Positions 1-6,338 of a stretch of DNA of 6,988 nucleotides are shown here, piece by piece (within the stretch, counting starts at the first letter, position 1; each line of letters begins with the position of its first letter). This stretch comes from Lachnospiraceae bacterium. GTDB lineage: Bacteria; Bacillota_A; Clostridia; Lachnospirales; Lachnospiraceae. Both the position numbers and the translations under genes were made by a program. Under the pieces are notes generated by a model that made no database searches, was not told where the DNA came from, and was given only the letters and a program-made list of their open reading frames with translations. Where the stretch lies: positions 1 to 6,988 of the forward strand of contig JAGDDC010000123.1 in NCBI GenBank assembly GCA_017958245.1, in the 5' to 3' direction.

Positions 1-7
1 ATATGAC

Positions 8-12
8 AGGAG
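8..12 (+). promoter_or_regulatory. Ribosome binding site of the flippase gene
   Basis: AGGAG lies 4 nt before the ATG at 17 and fixes that start. A TGA at 4-6 just before it could be the stop codon of an upstream gene, which would make the flippase gene an internal member of an operon, but the window begins too close to test this. Confidence 0.75.
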
Positions 13-16
13 TATA

Positions 17-1654
17 ATGGGTTCGGGAAAGAAAAACGACTTCATATTGCAGGGCAGCATACTCGCTGCGGCCGGCATCATAACGAGGTTCATAGGCCTT
101 ATCTACAGGGCGCCGCTCACAAGGATCGTCGGCACCGAGGGTATGGCTTACTACAACACTGCCTATGAGATCTACAACCTCGTCCTGCTGCTCTCGACCT
201 ACAGTGTGCCCGTAGCGGTATCGAAACTCATATCCTCGTTCGATGCGAGAAAAGAGTACAAGAACTCGCAGAGGACCATGAGGATCGCCTTCTACGTCTC
301 GCTGTCACTTGGCGGCGCGGGAGCACTCCTCCTCTTTATCTTTGCAAAGCCGCTCGCCTCGGCCATGGGCTGGCCAAGCGCAGCCATACCGCTCAGAGTG
401 CTCGCACCGACAGTCTTTGTCTTCTCGGTGATGGGCGTTATAAGAGGGTATTTTCAGGGGAAGAGGACCATGGTCCCCACTTCCTTCTCGCAGCTCATAG
501 AGCAGACTGTGAACGCGATCGTGAGCGTTGTCGCAGCGCTTCTCCTTGCAAATGCTTACAAGGACTCGGCAGACGCCGCAGCATACGCCGCTTCCGGCGG
601 AACGGCGGGAACCCTCTTCGGAGCGATCGCAGGTCTTGTCTTCCTCGTGTTCATACTCTGGATCAACAGAGGGTATTTTGCGAAGCAGAAGAATAAAGAC
701 ATGACGGGTGTTTCCTACCCTGATACGAAGCTTGCGAAGATGGTGGTGCTCACTATGCTCCCCATCGTGCTCGGACAGAGCGTGTACCAGCTCTCGGGCA
801 TCATAGACAACACTATGTTTGGCAGGATCATGGAGAGCAAGCAGATGATCGAGAGCGACAGGGCTGTCATCTGGGAGGCTTACTCGAACAGGTTCAAATG
901 GCTCTCGAACCTCCCTGTAGCCATAGCGACTGCATTTGGCGTGTCAATAGTGCCGATGGTCGCAAACAGCTTCTCGCAGAACAACATAGAGGACGTAAAG
1001 GTCAAGATAAAGAAGGCGGTCAAGCTGAACATGCTGATCGCAATTCCTTCTGCAATCGGGCTTGCAGCTATCGCAAGGCCCGTCATAAATCTTGTGTTCG
1101 GAGACGTCGGAGAGACGCTGAGCCCGAAGCTTATGATGCTCGGTTCCGCTGCAGTAGTTTTCTTCGCGTACTCGACCATAACAAACGGCATACTTCAGGG
1201 CATCGGGAAACTTAAGACTCCTGTGATCCACGCGGCGATCTCGCTCGGCGTGCACGTAGTCTTTCTCTATGTGATGCTGCAATTCTTTGAGCTGTCGGCT
1301 TACGGCCTTGTCATAGGCAACGTGACCTACGCGCTGCTTGTGAGCATCTTGAACTTCAGGTCGATAGAGTTGTCACTTGAGTACAGGCAGGAGATCAGGA
1401 CCACTTTCCTCATACCGCTTGCAGCCTCGGCTGTCATGGGACTCGTTGCACGCGGTGTATACGAACTCGTTTACCTTGTTGTAAGCATAAATGCGATAGC
1501 GGTCGTGTTCGCTCTACTCTTTGCGGTGCCGGCCTATCTCGTCGGACTCCTGCTCTTTAAGGGCGTGACAAAGGAGGAAGTCTATGACATGCCAAAGGGC
1601 AGGCTTCTCGTGAAGGCCGCGCAGAAGCTGAAACTGCTGAAAGAAGAAGAGTGA
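17..1654 (+). CDS. MurJ/YtgP/SpoVB-family lipid-linked sugar flippase
   Basis: Predicted integral membrane protein of the MOP exporter superfamily (polysaccharide biosynthesis/SpoVB/MurJ group). Family members flip undecaprenyl-linked precursors such as lipid II across the cytoplasmic membrane for cell wall synthesis; SpoVB itself acts in spore cortex formation. The 545 residues contain about 14 hydrophobic segments, roughly at 10-30, 50-72, 88-111, 125-143, 158-180, 195-216, 240-262, 295-316, 337-361, 372-393, 402-423, 428-446, 462-482 and 487-515. Family-like signatures are RGYFQG at 143-148, the VAIATAFGVSIVP stretch at 301-313 and the GILQG repeat of the second half at 391-395. From memory, the length is close to Bacillus subtilis YtgP (about 544 aa), slightly longer than SpoVB. 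The C-terminus is a lysine-rich cytoplasmic tail. It lies 28 nt ahead of the next gene. The family is secure; which member (vegetative MurJ-like, sporulation SpoVB, or capsule flippase) cannot be decided from sequence alone, so no symbol is given. Confidence 0.9.
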   Translation: MGSGKKNDFILQGSILAAAGIITRFIGLIYRAPLTRIVGTEGMAYYNTAYEIYNLVLLLSTYSVPVAVSKLISSFDARKEYKNSQRTMRIAFYVSLSLGGAGALLLFIFAKPLASAMGWPSAAIPLRVLAPTVFVFSVMGVIRGYFQGKRTMVPTSFSQLIEQTVNAIVSVVAALLLANAYKDSADAAAYAASGGTAGTLFGAIAGLVFLVFILWINRGYFAKQKNKDMTGVSYPDTKLAKMVVLTMLPIVLGQSVYQLSGIIDNTMFGRIMESKQMIESDRAVIWEAYSNRFKWLSNLPVAIATAFGVSIVPMVANSFSQNNIEDVKVKIKKAVKLNMLIAIPSAIGLAAIARPVINLVFGDVGETLSPKLMMLGSAAVVFFAYSTITNGILQGIGKLKTPVIHAAISLGVHVVFLYVMLQFFELSAYGLVIGNVTYALLVSILNFRSIELSLEYRQEIRTTFLIPLAASAVMGLVARGVYELVYLVVSINAIAVVFALLFAVPAYLVGLLLFKGVTKEEVYDMPKGRLLVKAAQKLKLLKEEE

Positions 1655-1682
1655 ACGGAAGCGACGAAAAAAGGGAGACTTA

Positions 1683-2918
1683 ATGAACTGTGACGTGATC
1701 GTGATAGGCGCAGGGGCTTCGGGCCTTGCGGCTGCCATTGAGGCCGGCAGGAGAGGACTTAAAGTCACGGTGCTCGAGCACCTGGACAAGCCTCTTAAAA
1801 AGATACTTGCGACCGGCAACGGCAAATGCAATTTCACCAACAAGATCATAGACGGAGAGAGCTTCAGAGGAAATAGGGCTTCATTTGCATATGAAGCCCT
1901 AAAACAGTTTGGGCCGGAAAGCGTGAAAGCTGCCTTCGAGGACTTCGGTGTGCTGACGCTCGAGCGCGACGGCTATATGTACCCCGCAAATGAACAGGCA
2001 AGAACCGTGAGAAACGCCCTGCTTTCCATGGCGGAGCGCGCGGGAGTGAGGATAGTTCCGGGGTCTAAAGTGCTGTCTGCAAAGTGCGCGAAGGAAAACG
2101 TGGGGAATGATGGCTTAAAATTCACCGTAAAGTGTGAGGACCATGAGTACAGGTCAAAGAGCCTCGTGCTTGCAACGGGAGGCTGCGCAGGAGAGAACCT
2201 CGGGTCCGACGGAAGCGGCTATGAGCTTGCAAAAGGCTTCGGGCACACTGTCATAACGCCTAGACCTGCGCTCTGTCCGCTGATACTCGGGAAGGACAAA
2301 AAGACCGCGGACAAGCTCGCAGGAGTCAGGGCGAAAGCAAGAGCAAGGCTGCTCTTTATGGAAGAGGTGAAGGCGGATTTTAGGGGAGAGATCATCTTCA
2401 ACAAGCTTGGGATATCGGGTATCCCCGTGATGCAGCTTTCAAGGTACTATGATGGGAGAGCGGGGTTTAGCCTCTCTCTCGACTTTCTCCCCGACATGTC
2501 GGAGGATGAGGTCTTTAGCTTCCTTAAAAAAACAAGGGATAAAAGAAAGGAAAGCTCGTGCTTTGACGGATTTGACGGACTCGTAAACAACAAGCTTGCA
2601 TCGGAGATCATGCTGCGTGCAGGCATAAAGGGAGACACACCCATAGAAAGCGTGACAGACAGTGCGCTTGAAGCGTTCGCGAAGATCTTAAAGGATCTAC
2701 GCATGGAAGTAACGGGTACGGGAAGTCACTCAAGCGCCCAGGTGACAGCGGGCGGTGTGAGTACGGAAGAGACGGACGAAAAGACCATGGAGTCAAAGCT
2801 TGTAAAAGGGCTCTATATAGTCGGAGAGCTGCTCGATATAGACGGAAACTGCGGAGGCTATAACCTCCAGTGGGCATTTACATCCGGCGTGATCGCGGGG
2901 AGAAGCTGCGGCGCGTAA
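1683..2918 (+). CDS. HI0933/YhiN-family NAD(P)/FAD-dependent oxidoreductase
   Basis: Predicted cytosolic flavoprotein of the HI0933-like family (also called YhiN/BaiN-type). The 411 residues start with a Rossmann FAD-binding motif GAGASG at 9-14 and the ribose-binding acidic residue E32 at the end of the second strand. The family block KILATGNGKCNFTN follows at 40-53. A second nucleotide-contact motif ATGG is at 164-167, AQVTAGGV lies in the last quarter, and the signature GELLDIDGNCGGYNLQWA at 381-398 closes the FAD site. Length is normal for the family. The start is supported by AGGGAG at 1672-1677, 5 nt before the ATG. The physiological substrate is unknown for most members; one gut clostridial homologue (BaiN) has been linked to bile acid reduction, but that should not be transferred here. 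It is close-packed between the flippase and a second flavoprotein, consistent with one operon. The coding sequence carries an unusual perfect inverted repeat at 1874-1901. Confidence 0.92.
   Translation: MNCDVIVIGAGASGLAAAIEAGRRGLKVTVLEHLDKPLKKILATGNGKCNFTNKIIDGESFRGNRASFAYEALKQFGPESVKAAFEDFGVLTLERDGYMYPANEQARTVRNALLSMAERAGVRIVPGSKVLSAKCAKENVGNDGLKFTVKCEDHEYRSKSLVLATGGCAGENLGSDGSGYELAKGFGHTVITPRPALCPLILGKDKKTADKLAGVRAKARARLLFMEEVKADFRGEIIFNKLGISGIPVMQLSRYYDGRAGFSLSLDFLPDMSEDEVFSFLKKTRDKRKESSCFDGFDGLVNNKLASEIMLRAGIKGDTPIESVTDSALEAFAKILKDLRMEVTGTGSHSSAQVTAGGVSTEETDEKTMESKLVKGLYIVGELLDIDGNCGGYNLQWAFTSGVIAGRSCGA
1874..1901. repeat. Perfect 11-bp inverted repeat inside a coding region
   Basis: TAGGGCTTCAT at 1874-1884 and ATGAAGCCCTA at 1891-1901 are exact reverse complements separated by a 6-nt loop, TTGCAT. 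In mRNA this would be a stable hairpin about 190 nt inside the HI0933-family gene. The next bases are AAAACAG on the + strand, so there is no U-tract and it is not a standard terminator; on the - strand only TTT follows. Confidence 0.85.
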
Positions 2919-2930
2919 ACAGGAGGCAAC

Positions 2931-4631
2931 ATGATAAGGATCTCAAACATAAAGATAGGGATCGGCTGTGAATCCGATATAAAGGCTTCCTGCGCAAAGA
3001 AGCTCAGATGCCCGGAGAGCGCCATAGGCGAGATAACCTATGTTCGCAGATCGCTCGATGCAAGGGACAAGAGCGACATACATTATGTCTACACTGTGGA
3101 TGTAAGTGTAAAGGATGAGGCGAAGATACTTGCAAGGACAAAGGACAGGAACATAAAGAAGGCCGAGAGGGTAGAATACTCATTTGCGGCGAAGGGAAAA
3201 GAGCCCCTGAAAAAGAGGATCGTCATAGCCGGCTTTGGACCTGCGGGACTTTTCTGCGCCTACATGCTTTCAAAAGCCGGATACAGGCCACTTGTCATAG
3301 AGCGCGGCGCTGATGTCGACACCAGGGTAAAAATAGTCGACAATTTCTGGAAGACAGGCGAGCTCGACGCAAACACGAGCGTCCAGTTCGGAGAGGGCGG
3401 CGCAGGGACTTTCTCGGACGGGAAGCTAAACACCGGCGTGCGCGACGACTTCGGGCGCATAAGAAAGGTGCTTGAGACCTTCGTGGAATTCGGGGCGCCC
3501 GAGGATATACTGTACTCGAACAAGCCCCACATAGGGACCGACAGGCTGAGGTCGATCGTAAAGGGCATGAGGGAGCATATAGTGCTCGCAGGCGGAGAGA
3601 TAAGGTTCAACACGAGACTGTCGGATATAATCTCTGAAGGCGGGAAAGTAACCGCTATAGAGATGGTAACAGGTGACGAGCAGATCCTGACACAGGAGTG
3701 CGACGCCCTGGTTCTCGCAATAGGGCACAGCGCGAGGGACACCTTCGCGATGCTTGACAATAGGAAAGTCTACCTTGAGAGCAAGTCATTTGCGGTGGGA
3801 GTGAGAGTGGAACACCCCCAGGAGCTCATAAACAGGGCGATGTACGGCGATATGGCAGACAAGCTGCCGCCTGCCGACTACAAGCTGACCTACAAGGCAA
3901 ATGACGGGCGCGGTGTCTACAGCTTCTGTATGTGCCCGGGAGGCTTTGTCGTGAACGCTTCGTCGGAGGAGATGAGGCTGTGCGTGAACGGGATGAGCAA
4001 CAGGGACAGGAGCGAACCCTTCGCAAACAGCGCGATCGTTGTGACAGTGGGACCCGAGGATTTCCACAAGGACGGGCCGCTCGCCGGGATGGAGTTTCAA
4101 AGAGACCTTGAGATGAAGGCCTATGCGCTCGCGCGAGGACTGATACCTGTGCAGAGCTTTTACGACTTCAAGATCAGGTCAAATGAAGAGAGAGACAGAT
4201 CGGGCGATCTCTCGGAGATCTGGGGGTTTGATAACATCCTTAAAGCAGGGCTTGACAAGGCCTGTGAGGATATTGAAGAGATAAAGGCAGGGAACTTTTC
4301 GGGTATCAGAAAACCGCATTGTAAGGGTTGGTACAGGTACTCGAAATTGGATACCATACTGCCGGGTTTCATGAGGGACGATCTGATCGAGGCCATGGAG
4401 GATTTCGGGAAGAAGATCCCCGGGTTTGACGGCAAGGAAGCGCTTCTGCTTGGGATCGAGTCGAGAACTTCGTCACCCGTGAGGATCAAAAGAAACGAAG
4501 GCTTTGAGAGCGTGAACTTTGAAAACCTCTATCCGTGCGGCGAGGGCGCCGGGTATGCGGGAGGCATAACTTCAGCCGCGGTCGACGGGATAAAGGTGTT
4601 CGAGGCACTGGCGTCAAGGTTTCAGGCTTGA
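2931..4631 (+). CDS. COG2509-type FAD-dependent dehydrogenase (uncharacterised)
   Basis: Predicted soluble flavoprotein of 566 residues, of the uncharacterised FAD-dependent dehydrogenase type (COG2509) common in Clostridia. Residues 1-90 form a basic N-terminal domain typical of this group, ahead of the Rossmann fold rather than starting with it. The FAD motif GFGPAG is at 101-106, with E124 ending the second strand as the ribose ligand. The conserved block VQFGEGGAGTFSDGKLNT spans 151-168, and the C-terminal FAD-closing motif PCGEGAGYAGGITSAA spans 535-550 and ends in an amphipathic helix. AGGAGG at 2921-2926, 4 nt before the ATG, sets the start; the gap to the previous stop is only 12 nt, so co-transcription and perhaps translational coupling are likely. 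No membrane segment or signal peptide is seen. The substrate and electron partner are unknown. Family assignment is confident; a biological role cannot be assigned. Confidence 0.9.
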   Translation: MIRISNIKIGIGCESDIKASCAKKLRCPESAIGEITYVRRSLDARDKSDIHYVYTVDVSVKDEAKILARTKDRNIKKAERVEYSFAAKGKEPLKKRIVIAGFGPAGLFCAYMLSKAGYRPLVIERGADVDTRVKIVDNFWKTGELDANTSVQFGEGGAGTFSDGKLNTGVRDDFGRIRKVLETFVEFGAPEDILYSNKPHIGTDRLRSIVKGMREHIVLAGGEIRFNTRLSDIISEGGKVTAIEMVTGDEQILTQECDALVLAIGHSARDTFAMLDNRKVYLESKSFAVGVRVEHPQELINRAMYGDMADKLPPADYKLTYKANDGRGVYSFCMCPGGFVVNASSEEMRLCVNGMSNRDRSEPFANSAIVVTVGPEDFHKDGPLAGMEFQRDLEMKAYALARGLIPVQSFYDFKIRSNEERDRSGDLSEIWGFDNILKAGLDKACEDIEEIKAGNFSGIRKPHCKGWYRYSKLDTILPGFMRDDLIEAMEDFGKKIPGFDGKEALLLGIESRTSSPVRIKRNEGFESVNFENLYPCGEGAGYAGGITSAAVDGIKVFEALASRFQA

Positions 4632-4660
4632 AAGTGAAACTATCAAACCTGCTCGATGCC

Positions 4661-4708
4661 ACAGATTGATGAGCGCAATGCCTACGGCAAGTTACAAACA
4701 ACAGATTG
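4661..4708 (+). repeat. Short direct repeat in the gap before miaB
   Basis: ACAGATTG occurs at 4661-4668 and again at 4701-4708, 40 bp apart, in the 86-nt gap (4632-4717) between the COG2509-type gene and miaB. The second copy runs into the miaB ribosome binding site. The gap also holds an imperfect hairpin (GCTC-AT at 4651-4657, one bulged G, pairing with ATGAGC at 4669-4674). I find no convincing promoter and no terminator in this gap, so miaB may be read from the upstream operon. An 8-bp repeat can arise by chance. Confidence 0.3.
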
Positions 4709-4713
4709 GAGAG
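4708..4713 (+). promoter_or_regulatory. Ribosome binding site deciding the miaB start
   Basis: GGAGAG lies 4 nt before the ATG at 4718. The frame is also open from a TTG at 4706, but that TTG directly abuts this Shine-Dalgarno site and has none of its own, so 4718 is the better start; the product then begins MSKYTDG. Confidence 0.75.
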
Positions 4714-4717
4714 TTAT

Positions 4718-5506
4718 ATGTCAAAATACACTGACGGAGCGGGTCTGGCGACAGAAGCCCCTATCATGGAGCCCGCGAGACAGTTTTTCTTCATAGACAG
4801 GTGCAGGGAGCTTGTGGGCAAGCTCGCCGCGGAGTACGGGAGGAAGCTCACCGTTCACGTGGAGACCTTCGGGTGCCAGATGAATTTCAAGGATTCGGAG
4901 AAGCTCCTTGGAGTGCTTGAGGCAGTGGGCTTTGAAAGCGTTGAGAACGAGAAGGCAGACCTTGTCATATACAACACCTGTACGGTCAGGGAGAACGCGA
5001 ACACCAGAGTTTACGGAAGGATAGGGTATCTTGGGAACTTAAAGAAGAAGAACCCAAAGATGATGATCGCCATGTGCGGCTGCATGATGCAGGAAGAGCA
5101 CGTAGTCGAGAAGATCAAAGAGAGCTACAGCTTTGTGGACCTGATCTTTGGGACTCACAACATATACAAGCTCGCGGAACTCCTCTTTTACAGGCTGTCT
5201 ACGGGCAAATACGTGTGCGAGATACTAAAAAGTGCGGACAAGATCGTAGAATCCCTCCCCTCGGAGAGAAAGTATTCCTTCAAGGCCGGAGTCAACATCA
5301 TGTTCGGTTGCGACAACTTCTGCACTTACTGTATAGTCCCCTACGTGAGGGGAAGGGAGAGGAGCAGGAAGAGCGAGGATATACTCGAAGAGATCCGGGA
5401 CATGGCCGCAAACGGTGTGAAGGAGATCATGCTGCTCGGCCAGAACGTCAATTCCTACGGAAAGAACCTTGATGAGCCCATAAGCTTTGCGCAGCTTCTT
5501 GAGTAG
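4718..5506 (+). CDS. MiaB N-terminal fragment ending at the TAG
   Basis: If the TAG at 5504-5506 is real and not suppressed, ribosomes make this 262-residue product. It has the methylthiotransferase domain and both iron-sulfur cysteine triads but only the first part of the radical SAM barrel, and it lacks the TRAM domain. On its own it is unlikely to be active, because the family's barrel is completed by the downstream part. Confidence 0.5.
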   Translation: MSKYTDGAGLATEAPIMEPARQFFFIDRCRELVGKLAAEYGRKLTVHVETFGCQMNFKDSEKLLGVLEAVGFESVENEKADLVIYNTCTVRENANTRVYGRIGYLGNLKKKNPKMMIAMCGCMMQEEHVVEKIKESYSFVDLIFGTHNIYKLAELLFYRLSTGKYVCEILKSADKIVESLPSERKYSFKAGVNIMFGCDNFCTYCIVPYVRGRERSRKSEDILEEIRDMAANGVKEIMLLGQNVNSYGKNLDEPISFAQLLE

Positions 5507-5530
5507 GCGGAAAAGATCAACGGGATCGAG

Positions 5531-5535
5531 AGGAG
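5531..5535 (+). promoter_or_regulatory. Internal Shine-Dalgarno-like site after the miaB stop
   Basis: AGGAG, within the purine run GAGAGGAG at 5528-5535, is 7 nt ahead of the in-frame ATG at 5543. It falls on the codons for E-R-S, where other MiaB proteins I recall have E-R-I (or K-R-I); ATC in place of AGC would weaken the site. It could allow re-initiation 36 nt after the stop, or be coincidence. Confidence 0.3.
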
Positions 5536-5542
5536 CCGGTTC

Positions 5543-6166
5543 ATGACCTCGCACCCCAAGGACCTCTCGGACGAGCTGATAGAAGTCATGGCTCGGTCAA
5601 AGAAGATCTGCAGGCACCTTCATTTGCCGGTACAATCAGGGTCGAGTCGGATACTCCACAAGATGAACAGGCACTATACGAGGGAGGATTATTTTGCGCT
5701 CGTCGGGAAGATAAGAAAGGCGATGCCAGACATAGCGCTCACCACTGATATAATAGTCGGATTCCCCACGGAGACCGAGGAGGATTTCGAGGACACCCTG
5801 TCGCTTTGCAAGGAGGTCGAGTATGACAACGCTTTCACCTTCATTTACTCGAAGCGCACAGGTACGCCAGCGGCGCAAATGGAGAGCGTGGACGAGGATG
5901 TGGTAAAGGACCGCTTTGACAGGCTGCTCAAGGTGATCGGGGAAGCGAGCGCAAAGAAGGCGGCAATGAACGTCGGGAAAACTGTCTCTGTGCTTGTCGA
6001 GGAGAAGAACGACCACGATCCAGCCCTCATGACTGGGAGGCTTGACAACAACCTGCTGGTTCATTTCCCGGGGGATGAGAGCCTGCTTGGAAAGTTTGTG
6101 AAGGTGAAACTCGACGAGTGCAAGGGCTTTTACTACATAGGAGAACTTGTCACAGTCGCGCATTGA
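5543..6166 (+). CDS. MiaB C-terminal fragment (second half of radical SAM domain plus TRAM)
   Basis: This 207-residue frame begins at the ATG of the conserved MTSHPKD motif and is in phase with the upstream fragment. It contains the remaining barrel strands (LHLPVQSGS, TDIIVGFPTETEEDF, AFTFIYSKRTGTPAA) and the TRAM domain ending in FYYIGELV, and stops with TGA at 6164-6166. It has no iron-sulfur ligands of its own. It would be made separately only if the AGGAG at 5531-5535 works; otherwise it is the tail of the interrupted gene. Its sequence shows no other stop or frameshift, which suggests the break is recent, or an error, or tolerated. Confidence 0.45.
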   Translation: MTSHPKDLSDELIEVMARSKKICRHLHLPVQSGSSRILHKMNRHYTREDYFALVGKIRKAMPDIALTTDIIVGFPTETEEDFEDTLSLCKEVEYDNAFTFIYSKRTGTPAAQMESVDEDVVKDRFDRLLKVIGEASAKKAAMNVGKTVSVLVEEKNDHDPALMTGRLDNNLLVHFPGDESLLGKFVKVKLDECKGFYYIGELVTVAH

Positions 6167-6184
6167 CGCATTAGTTTTGTAAAG

Positions 6185-6214
6185 TTTGCACATATTTCTT
6201 TTAAAATCTGCAAA
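6185..6214. repeat. Weak inverted repeat after miaB
   Basis: TTTGCA at 6185-6190 pairs with TGCAAA at 6209-6214 across an 18-nt loop that contains the palindrome TTTTAAAA (6199-6206). It is A+T-rich and is followed by A residues, not T, so it does not look like an intrinsic terminator for miaB; no clear terminator was found after miaB. Confidence 0.3.
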
Positions 6215-6230
6215 AAAAATGTCTAATATG

Positions 6231-6259
6231 TTGAATTAAAATACCTCATCTGTTATAAT
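6231..6259 (+). promoter_or_regulatory. Sigma-A-type promoter of the nucleotidase gene
   Basis: A -35 box TTGAAT (6231-6236) and a perfect -10 box TATAAT (6254-6259) are separated by the optimal 17 nt. TG at 6251-6252 adds an extended -10 motif (TGn-TATAAT). An A8 tract at 6212-6219 sits about 50 nt before the expected start site, in the UP-element position. Transcription should start near 6266, giving a leader of about 87 nt. The nucleotidase gene therefore likely forms a separate transcription unit from miaB. Confidence 0.8.
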
Positions 6260-6261
6260 CA

Positions 6262-6338
6262 GTTTTGCCCGCGAGAAAAGGAGACGAAAACACATTTGTG
6301 AAAACGCCTTCTGATCTGGTCGGGTAAAACATTTTTAC
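6262..6338 (+). promoter_or_regulatory. 5' leader with two mutually exclusive stems (candidate)
   Basis: GTTTTGCCCG at 6262-6271 can pair over 10 bp, with one G-U, with CGGGTAAAAC at 6321-6330. The 3' arm can instead fold locally: GTAAAA at 6324-6329 pairs with TTTTAC at 6333-6338, ending directly at the Shine-Dalgarno site. The first bases of the 5' arm may lie just before the transcription start, which would shorten the long stem to about 5-6 bp. I do not recognise a known riboswitch consensus. Confidence 0.3.

Larger units (their letters stand above)
4718..6166 (+). pseudogene. miaB: miaB, tRNA ms2i6A37 methylthiotransferase, interrupted by in-frame TAG
   Basis: MiaB is a radical-SAM iron-sulfur enzyme that adds a methylthio group to i6A at position 37 of tRNAs reading UNN codons. 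The full frame is 482 codons with one internal stop. The N-terminal methylthiotransferase domain carries the three auxiliary-cluster cysteines C53, C88 and C122. The radical SAM cluster is C198, C202, C205 (CDNFCTYC), followed by GRERSR and GQNVNSYG at 241-248. Codon 263 is TAG (5504-5506). The same frame then continues with MTSHPKD from codon 276, LHLPVQSGS, DIIVGFPTETEEDF and a TRAM RNA-binding domain at about 417-480. Nothing is deleted or frameshifted: the break is a single substitution where related proteins, as I recall them, have glutamate or lysine (GAG or AAG to TAG). It could be a true nonsense mutation, a sequencing error, or a suppressed amber codon. The N-terminal extension before the first cysteine resembles Lachnospiraceae MiaB. 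In many Firmicutes miaB precedes mutS; here it does not. Confidence 0.88.

Noticed and set aside
586..599. CGCCG-CTTC-CGGCG hairpin in the flippase gene
   Set aside because: It falls in Ala/Gly-rich codons with high G+C and is only 5 bp, so coding composition explains it.
3260..3760. 166-codon open frame on the - strand
   Set aside because: It lies entirely inside the well-supported COG2509-type gene, shows no family motifs, and has a low-complexity Ser/Pro-rich translation typical of an antisense shadow of this codon usage.
4206..4220. GATCTC/GAGATC 6-bp inverted repeat in the COG2509-type gene
   Set aside because: It is short and expected by chance; no associated T-tract or context.
4706..4708. 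TTG start for miaB
   Set aside because: It is in frame but overlaps the GGAGAG that serves the ATG at 4718, and no Shine-Dalgarno site precedes it at a proper distance.
4656..4796. 46-codon open frame (MPQIDERNAYG...) overlapping the start of miaB
   Set aside because: No ribosome site precedes it, it overlaps miaB in another frame, and the peptide is not recognisable.
4808..4825. 7-bp inverted repeat GAGCTTG/CAAGCTC early in miaB
   Set aside because: A few perfect 7-bp stems with short loops are expected by chance in 7 kb.
5636..6193. 185-codon open frame on the - strand
   Set aside because: It is antisense to the conserved second half of MiaB and has no recognisable motif; it appears to be a shadow.
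6298..6327. Nine-codon GTG leader peptide after AAAGGAG at 6277-6283
   Set aside because: The spacing to GTG is 14 nt, too long for good initiation, and the peptide has no run of regulatory codons as in attenuator leaders.
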